From assembly GCA_964595455.1 (NCBI GenBank), contig CAZQQL010000138.1:1-6321 (forward strand): 6,321 nt of DNA, read 5' to 3'. Of the stretch, positions 5,123 through 6,321 are shown one piece after another. Origin of the DNA: DAOUEG01 sp964595455. Its GTDB lineage: Bacteria > Chloroflexota > Dehalococcoidia > Dehalococcoidales > RBG-16-60-22. Position 1 is the stretch's first letter. Every line of letters starts with the position of its first letter. The translations under genes were made by a program, and so were the position numbers. The notes beneath the pieces are model-generated. The model ran no database searches and was not told the DNA's origin. It saw nothing but the letters and a program-made list of their open reading frames with translations.

Positions 5123-5509
5123 TTATTGTTTCTGACAATCGCGGCAGAGGCCGCGGAATTCCAGTTCATGACTGTAGATGCGGAGGCCGGTCGCCTGTTC
5201 GACCAGTTTATCGAGTCCGGCGTCGAACGAACCTTCGACATCCAGGACGCCGCCGCAATGCTGACAATGGAAGTGGGCATGCGGCTCGCAGCGGTAATCG
5301 TAGTGAGCCATCGTGTCGTCCAGTTTCCGTTCCGCGATCATGCCCATTTCCCGCAGTACCTTGAGGTTGCGATAGACCGTCCCTTTGCTGATGGAGGGGA
5401 CCAGCTTCTTGACCTCTTCATAAATAGCATCGGCTGTGGGATGCGTTGTCGTCCCCTGCAAGACCTCGAGGATAGCCTGACGCTGCCTGGTTTCTCTGTG
5501 TTCCTTCAT
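5123..5509 (-). CDS. perR: PerR-type peroxide-sensing repressor of the Fur family, 128 aa
   Basis: The protein represses peroxide-defence genes until H2O2 oxidises its metal-binding histidines. Residues 1-65 form the winged helix, with SISKGTVYRNLKVLREMG (39-56) as the recognition region. The regulatory metal site of PerR is complete: His23 (HPTAD), Asp71 (YDY), His77, His79 and Asp90. Asp at the last position is typical of PerR; Fur and Zur usually have Glu. The structural zinc site is C82/C85 and C122/C125. Calling it PerR instead of Fur rests on these residues and on the neighbours (rubrerythrin, KatG, peroxiredoxin). The ATG at 5507-5509 has no ribosome binding site. The predicted leader is only about 20 nt and is largely operator sequence. 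It is probably autoregulated and heads the perR-rbr operon. Confidence 0.93.
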   Translation of the reverse strand: MKEHRETRQRQAILEVLQGTTTHPTADAIYEEVKKLVPSISKGTVYRNLKVLREMGMIAERKLDDTMAHYDYRCEPHAHFHCQHCGGVLDVEGSFDAGLDKLVEQATGLRIYSHELEFRGLCRDCQKQ

Positions 5510-5513
5510 AATC

Positions 5514-5532
5514 AGTAATGAGAATTATTACT
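5514..5532. promoter_or_regulatory. Probable PerR/Fur-type operator of perR-rbr
   Basis: AGTAATGAGAATTATTACT has perfect 6-bp inverted arms (AGTAAT/ATTACT). Its core TAATGAG-A-ATTATTA has the 7-1-7 layout and AT-rich character of Per/Fur boxes. It begins just behind the -10 box and covers the predicted transcription start, so binding would block transcription. Autoregulation by PerR is the simple reading. Confidence 0.7.
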
Positions 5533-5533
5533 A

Positions 5534-5562
5534 AATATATCAGGCGTTAGTGGGTTTGTCAA
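5534..5562 (-). promoter_or_regulatory. Strong sigma-70 promoter of perR-rbr
   Basis: The -35 TTGACA (5557-5562) is a perfect consensus. The spacer is 17 nt and the -10 is TATATT (5534-5539), preceded by TGA, which makes an extended -10. The predicted start near 5527 leaves a leader of about 20 nt without a Shine-Dalgarno sequence. Confidence 0.85.
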
Positions 5563-5710
5563 GGGGATGGCGCGCTGGTACTGCTCTTTATTTTTGTCCG
5601 GTTGTTGGAGCAAGGTGTCAGTGCAAAGGCTCCGGCGGAAGGGGCAATCATGGGTGTACGGATTGCTGTGGGCTTGGAATGACGCGGGCGGAGAGACGGG
5701 CAAGCGAGCG

Positions 5711-5719
5711 TGTTATAAT
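5711..5719 (+). promoter_or_regulatory. Extended -10 promoter at the PAC2 gene, leaderless
   Basis: TGTTATAAT is a perfect extended -10 (TG at 5711-5712, TATAAT at 5714-5719). No good -35 is present at the right distance, which an extended -10 can tolerate. The expected start point, 6-8 nt on, falls at or next to the ATG at 5726, so the mRNA should have no 5' leader. Confidence 0.7.
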
Positions 5720-5725
5720 AAAACT

Positions 5726-6321
5726 ATGAGAATCAAGGCGTTCGAACTCGAAGAACCCGTGCCGGAGTTGCGCGAGCCGCATGTCATCGCGATGCTGGAG
5801 CCGTGGATCGACGCCGGCAACGTGGGCTCGATGACGGTTTCCTGGCTGGAAGACGAGACCGACGCTTATCCCATGGGAGAACTGGTGCGTCCCGGCAGTT
5901 TTTATGATCTGACGCGCTACCGGCCGATGACGTACTTCGATATGGGAAAGCGGCGGATGAGAATGCCGAACACCCGTCTTTCCTACTCGCAGCGGGCTGA
6001 CGGTCCGGACCTCATCTATATACGGTTACTGGAACCCCATATGCTGGGCGAGTACTTTGTGGAATCGGTGGTCTCGGTACTGGAGCAGTTCGATATCCGG
6101 CGTTTCTCGCTCATCGGGAGCATGTACAATTTCGTGCCTCACACGCGGCCGCCGCTGGTTTCCGGGGGCGGGGCCCCCGAGCGCCTTGCCCGGCAGCTGG
6201 AAAAGCTCGGTATTTCATCGAGCCATTACGAAGGACCTACCTCGATCTGTTCGCTGATATCCCAGCAGGTAGAAGCCTGGGGCGGCGAGACGATGACGCT
6301 CATCGTCAACCTGCCGCAGTA
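5726..6321 (+). CDS. PAC2-family protein, N-terminal 198 residues (cut by window edge)
   Basis: The frame is open from the ATG at 5726 to the window end with no stop. The start of the product (MRIKAFELEEPVPEL, then PHVIAMLEPWIDAGNVG) and the later stretch PDLIYIRLLEPHMLGEYF, followed by an LIGSM segment and GGGAPE, look like PAC2 proteins, the family named after the eukaryotic proteasome assembly chaperone 2. Many bacterial members occur in organisms with no known proteasome, and their role is unsettled. There is no signal peptide or membrane segment. No ribosome binding site precedes the ATG. A TATAAT box ends 6 nt before it, so translation is probably from a leaderless mRNA. It is transcribed away from perR and seems unrelated to the redox cluster. 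Family assignment is from pattern memory and is fairly but not fully certain. Confidence 0.75.
   Translation, partial: MRIKAFELEEPVPELREPHVIAMLEPWIDAGNVGSMTVSWLEDETDAYPMGELVRPGSFYDLTRYRPMTYFDMGKRRMRMPNTRLSYSQRADGPDLIYIRLLEPHMLGEYFVESVVSVLEQFDIRRFSLIGSMYNFVPHTRPPLVSGGGAPERLARQLEKLGISSSHYEGPTSICSLISQQVEAWGGETMTLIVNLPQ

Noticed and set aside
5512..5703. 63-codon minus-strand frame between the perR and PAC2 promoters
   Set aside because: It overlaps the perR promoter and operator, lacks a ribosome site, and has an unstructured composition.

Overview
The window is GC-rich bacterial DNA holding a redox and peroxide-defence gene cluster. Six genes read leftward on the minus strand. One rightward gene is cut by the right edge. 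Strong AGGAGG-type ribosome binding sites, and a rubrerythrin and PerR beside a KatG, suggest an anaerobic or microaerophilic bacterium. The style of the proteins and of the intergenic palindromes reminds me of Chloroflexota (Dehalococcoidia, Dehalogenimonas-like). That placement is inference from general impression, not a database result.

Layout, read right to left along the minus strand: a PerR-type peroxide sensor (5123-5509) has its own promoter and operator, and 20 nt later comes rubrerythrin (4524-5102, TTG start). A terminator-like hairpin follows, then catalase-peroxidase KatG (2234-4417), with an inverted-repeat operator candidate over its promoter region. After a second GC-rich hairpin comes a peroxiredoxin (1447-2160). 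A ~540 bp gene-free stretch full of different palindromes follows, then an ArsC/Spx-like thioredoxin-fold protein (562-909) and an unrecognised 142-residue protein (52-480). On the plus strand a PAC2-family gene (from 5726) starts directly behind an extended -10 box and runs off the window.

The main point: two genes that look broken are best read as selenoprotein genes. The peroxiredoxin has an in-frame TGA exactly where the peroxidatic cysteine belongs (PxxxTxxC becomes PGDFTFVU). The ArsC-like gene has an in-frame TGA exactly at the first cysteine of its CxxC motif (RUTTCRKA). In both, the reading frame stays open with family-like sequence on both sides of the TGA. In both, a perfect 7-bp hairpin with an AGUU(C) loop lies just downstream, with G at the second loop position and 18 or 23 nt between the UGA and that G, as expected of a bacterial SECIS element. 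Conventional gene calling would split or truncate both genes.

Together the genes form a peroxide and thiol-redox module. PerR senses peroxide, rubrerythrin and KatG remove H2O2, the seleno-peroxiredoxin reduces peroxides, and the ArsC-like selenoprotein is a probable thiol/selenol oxidoreductase of unknown substrate. The selenocysteine machinery (selA, selB, selC, selD) is not in the window and must be elsewhere for this reading to hold.
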